Of a DNA stretch of 64,000 bases, positions 60,109-64,000 are shown one piece after another (positions within the stretch are counted from its first letter, which is position 1; every line of letters starts with the position of its first letter). The DNA lies in assembly GCA_028564925.1 (NCBI GenBank), contig CM053029.1, positions 433,081,893 through 433,145,892 on the forward strand. The letters are read 5' to 3'. The notes below the pieces were generated by a model. It worked only from the letters and a program-made list of their open reading frames with translations. It ran no database searches and was not told the origin of the DNA. The position numbers and the translations under genes were made by a program. Source of the stretch: Lithobates sylvaticus. Lineage: Eukaryota > Chordata > Amphibia > Anura > Ranidae.

Positions 60109-60937
60109 TTAACCACTTCAGCCCGGACCATTTGGCTGGCCAACGACCAGAGCTTTTTTTGCGATTAGGCACTACGTCGCTTTAACTGACAGTTGTGCGA
60201 CGTGGCTCCCAAACAAAATTGACGTGGTATTTGATCACCTCTGCGGTTTTTATTTTTTCCGCTATAAACAAAACAAGAGCAACAGTTTTGGAAAAAATGC
60301 AATATTTTTTTTAATTTTTTGCTATAATAAATATCCCCAACAAAATATATAAAAAAAACTTATTTTTTTTCCTCAGTTTAGGCCGATCCGTATTCTTCTA
60401 CATATTTTTGGTATAAAAATTTTTGTTTTACTAGTAATGGCGGCGATCAGCAATTTTTATCGTGACTGCGACATTATGGCGCACAGATCGGACACTTTTG
60501 GCGCTATTTTGGGACTGTTCACATTTATACAGCGATCATTAAAAATACATTGATTACTGTGTAAATGTAACTGGCAGTGAAGGGGTTAACCAGGAGGGGG
60601 GCACTAAAGGGGTTAAGTGTGTGTCCTAGGGATGTGTTCTAACTGTGGGGGGGGGGCTTGGGCTACCCGTGTCACGACACTGATCACCGCTCTCGATCAC
60701 AGGGAGCTGTGATCAGTGTCCTGTCACTAGGAAGAATGGGGAAATGCTTGTTTACATCAGCATTTCCCCGTCCTTCCTCTCCATGAGACCATCGCGGGTA
60801 TCCCCGCGGATCACACTCACGGAGCTCGTGTGCGCACACTCACAATGCTGCGTCTCAAAAGGGCAACGTACAGGTACGTTAATATGCCTGCCCGTGCCAT
60901 TCTGCTGACGCGTATCGGCGTGTCAGCAAGTGGTTAA
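60109..60937. mobile_element. TTAA-flanked element, copy 5 (best preserved)
   Basis: 829 bp including the TTAA at each end. It begins TTAACCACTTCAGCCC and ends AGCAAGTGGTTAA, with inverted tips CCACTT/AAGTGG. Non-coding. It serves as the reference for copies 1-4. Confidence 0.88.
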
Positions 60938-62560
60938 ATGAGGTGTAGGACGGGTGAGTCCAATGCCTCCATCCCTAATATGCGAGACAAAAAGGAGGTT
61001 TGGGACTTTAAATGAAGCATGTACTTAGACGCAAAAATGCACTGTGGGTCTGTAAAGTGTTTTTTTTCACATATACTAATACAGATAAAGTAAAACCGCA
61101 ATGCAGGTATGGTAAGTAAAGCTATGACATAAGATACAATATAGTAAATAACATGGAGGTGAAATGGTATCATGCCCACTATCAACATTCATATTGCACA
61201 TGATGTAGCACAAAACATTATTGTCAGAATGTAATGCAGTCAGACATAAAATATATAAATATAATTGTATATGATGATGTAACTGTGGCATCAGAGAAAT
61301 CTTGGCGCGTATTGTGGATATGTCCACTCATCAGGACCCTATGCAACAGGAATATTTATGAAGTGTATATAGAGATATAATTATAATGAACATCAGTCTG
61401 ACTGATGGAAAGTATAAAAAGACAGATAAAATTAGTATACCTCCTCTAGAAATGATCACAAAGATGGACAGTGGGTGTAGCATGCGATGATGGCAGGCAC
61501 AAGGTGGACTGAGAACATCACATCCCATGGGAGCTGAGGCAGGAATATAAGAAAGCTTGGCATCAGGTGGTGATAAAGGGTAAAGTGTGTCGGGGAGTTT
61601 ATTCTCCACGTGAAAAAAAGTATAACTCCTCAACAAGGACCTATGGGAACAAATTTGGAAATATGTATATGAGTATATCATTGATTATTATATGAGTATA
61701 ATGAGTGTTGAACCCAGTAGAGGTCCTGGAAAGTGATGAAAAAAAATAGTGGTGAGCCCATGTGTAAAAATAAATACAGAGATAACCTAAGTGTAAACCT
61801 AAAAGGTGAAATGTGCTCCTAAAACAAGAGAACAAGGGAGTGGAATATAGGAATTAACTGATTACCAGAGTAGATACCACAAACCAAAGTAAGCCTACCA
61901 TGATGCTGCCTAAAAACCACACCAGCAAAAAAAAATACAACTGGTGTGTGAAACCCCTGAGGTAGCAGGCCAAAGTGAAGGCTTGCTTACCCTAGGGGGG
62001 TGTATATACCGCCAACGTCACGCTGGCATATGTAGAGGGGGAGGCGCCGGCACCTGAGCTAAATAACCACTCAGCAGTTGGTGCCAAAAGACTCCCTCGT
62101 ACAAATTGCTGATGGATGGATCACAGAGCGTCGGCGTGATGGTGTCAATACTGACGTCACCTGCACTAAACCGGAGGCGTGGCATCGACGCACAGCGCGA
62201 CGTCCGCCTGATCACCTTGCAGAGGCATGAGGGGAGGAGGAGGACCATGGTGTGCGTTGCAGCTCCCAGGACATACAGAAACACAGTAAACACCACATGA
62301 CTGGCCAATCAACAAAAAAATACAACACTATCCAGAATGTAAGAAAATGAGCTGTGAACAACCATGTGTGTAGTAATGTAAACGGCACTCAAAGGTTCCA
62401 TTCTTACGGCCGCAATCATGAAATCCATGGCAAAGTAGAGAGACACTGCTGCTTCATAGCCGGCACAAGCGGAGGATTCATGCAGTGACCACAGAGTATG
62501 CCGCGTTAGTTCCAGGTGGAACCCGAAGCTCTTTTAGCCATCAGTCAGGCTTCTGCTCTC
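60938..62560 (-). other. Probable Penelope-like terminal region
   Basis: Non-coding sequence downstream (minus strand) of the Penelope-like protein fragment, ending in the hammerhead-like motif at 61,300-61,334. No other feature is recognisable. The boundary with copy 5 of the TTAA element is not defined. Confidence 0.35.
61300..61334 (-). ncRNA. Hammerhead-like motif
   Basis: On the minus strand: CTGATGA (exact core), a perfect GTGGA/TCCAC stem with loop cata, then AATACGCGCC in place of GAAACGCG. The match to the minimal type I hammerhead is good except for two changes in the GAAA box. Confidence 0.5.
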
Positions 62561-62599
62561 CCAATGCCTGATGATGAATTGGGGATCGTTTAGGTGGCA

Positions 62600-63730
62600 T
62601 TACATGACCGTGATGACGTCAACGCGTTTCACAACGAGTGGCACTAACACACACCAAACCCTTTTATCTTCTGTCGTGTGGTGGTGAAGCCACAAAGGGG
62701 GGAAAAGGGCAAGGATTGGGGGGGGGGGAGAATGAAGAGGAGAAACATCATGCATACATGCACCTAAATTTAGGAATCGAGTGTAACGAGGAGTTTGGGG
62801 GGAGAGAGAAAATGTTGTTCATAAGGGGTAAAGTCAAGATTGGAGGAAGGACTGCAGATTAATTTCCGTGTTGAGACACTGGGGGGTGAGAGACTTCAAC
62901 GTGAATATCCACCACTTTTCTTTCTGTAGTAGGATACGGTTGAAGTCTCCCCTTGATGGTAGTTTGAGAATATAAATCCCCTTTACTTTTATGCCATCTG
63001 TTTTCCCTTCATGGAATTGGGCGAAATGTTTTGCTACTGGTCTTTCCTGATCTTTTTCAGGGTCTCTCTTTCTTAATACCTCGTAGATGTTCTCCTATCC
63101 TAACTTTTGGGGTCCTCTTTGTTTTGCTAATGTACATCTTGGACATGGGCAGGTGATCATATAGATTACCCTTGTTGTTGAGCAGTTTATTAGATCCCTG
63201 ATTTCAAACCGATTCTGTCCAAAAGCATCCAAAAAGATACTAGTCCTATCTACAAAGGTGCAGATTTGGCACTTGCAGGGGGACATCCCCTTACTTTGGG
63301 GGTATTCCGACAGCCATGTGGAGCTTGGTTGTTTAGTGAACTCGGAATGTATCAAAATATCCCAGAGATTCTTCGCTCTACATGCTACCATCTTGGGACA
63401 ATCTCCAACAATGGTAGCAAGGCCTGTATTTTTAGTTAATATTTCCCAGTGTTTTTCATGGAACTTTACGTATGGCTTCCCATTGGGCTCCGTAAGTAGT
63501 TATTAGTCTTACAGGGCCAGGTTCCGGTTGTTTTCCTGTCTTGGCAATGGGATCTGTAGAGAGTAGACTTTCCCTACTTTGTGTAGCGTCCCTGCATTTT
63601 GCATGCTGCCTCTGTTTATGCAAGTATCCACATTTGCAGAATCTCGCATAAAGATCCTTTTTTCTCAAATCGCCTTTCAGGACAACCCTGGAGAGAGCGC
63701 AGCTCCGCCCACTTTTCAGGAAACACATGC
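62600..63730 (-). mobile_element. Penelope-like element, 5'-truncated
   Basis: The minus-strand frame 63,456-63,728 ends with EPGPVRLITTYGAQWEAIRK, a region that follows the RT in Penelope-like proteins. The frame 63,095-63,391 carries the Cys-rich linker (MSPCKCQICTF) and the GIY-YIG start (VIYMITCPC). The nuclease C-terminus (LPSRGDFNRIL, QKEKWWIFTLKSLTPQCLN) continues to about 62,865. At least two frameshifts and a deletion of the nuclease core. The RT is missing. GAAACGCGTTGACGTC near 62,615 is the conserved half of a hammerhead. Confidence 0.82.
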
Positions 63731-64000
63731 TTGACCTTTAAAACCCCTCCTCTTCCACCATGGCCTCAGTTATTTGTGTTTCCTCCGCCATGTGGAAGCA
63801 CTTGTGGGAACCAGCAGGGCTGCGATCTCTCCAGGGGGAGCTGAAAGGCCTTACCTCGGTGAGGTGCGATTCGCGGCAAAACGACCATCCCAGCACCTTC
63901 CTGGTACGTTCGGAGGGTGTTCCGGAGTCCCCAGCCTTGTCCAGCTTAGGGGAGCATGGCCGAGCAGGAGGTCGAGGCGTCTTGGACCCGGGAGCCCGAG
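63731..64000 (+). other. GC-rich DNA with an ATG frame open at the edge
   Basis: CpG-richer than its surroundings. ATG at 63,956 opens a frame (MAEQEVEASWTREPE) that reaches the window end. It could be a gene or a mobile element's first ORF, but no domain can be recognised from 15 residues. Confidence 0.3.

Overview
The window looks like intergenic and intronic DNA from a large, transposon-rich amphibian genome, probably a ranid frog. The evidence is a vertebrate pannexin-2 first coding exon, many TTAA-flanked and hAT/Harbinger-type MITEs, Tc1-like, L1-like and CR1/L2-like elements, Penelope-like elements and a Tf1/sushi-type chromovirus. The species assignment is inference. There are no bacterial features, rRNA genes or convincing tRNA genes.

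Host content is sparse. The first coding exon of panx2 lies on the minus strand at 6,819-7,044, and its intron 1 runs off the left edge. A CpG-rich block at about 42,560-43,130 looks like a promoter with a non-coding first exon on the plus strand, for a gene I cannot name. Almost everything else that can be interpreted is mobile DNA.

Layout: 1-6,800 holds a MITE split by a retro-insertion, a head-to-head pair of hammerhead-like fragments, a 29-bp minisatellite, a CR1-type LINE tail and panx2 intron. 8,174-22,090 is one multi-level nest: a TTAA-flanked element contains a near full-length L1, and the L1 holds two groups of DNA elements, one of which carries a young chromovirus. 22,100-30,600 holds a MITE, a Penelope-like fragment with a hammerhead-like 3' end, a repeat-rich non-autonomous LTR fossil and unassigned repeats. 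30,950-34,550 is palindromes and minisatellites. 34,860-36,650 is a Tc1 transposase fossil split by a short hammerhead-bearing retro-insertion, itself split by a hAT MITE. 36,900-41,800 holds TTAA elements and a 3.3-kb fold-back element with internal minisatellites. 42,000-50,900 is the CpG island, a 33-bp minisatellite, a hAT element with nested MITEs, and other MITEs. 51,300-53,360 is an L2/CR1 LINE, 56,100-58,700 several Tc1 remnants, and 61,300-63,730 a second Penelope-like copy.

The genes do not form a pathway. The main themes are the order of insertions, recurrent hammerhead-ribozyme-like motifs tied to Penelope-like sequences, and a shared minisatellite motif that recurs inside unrelated elements.
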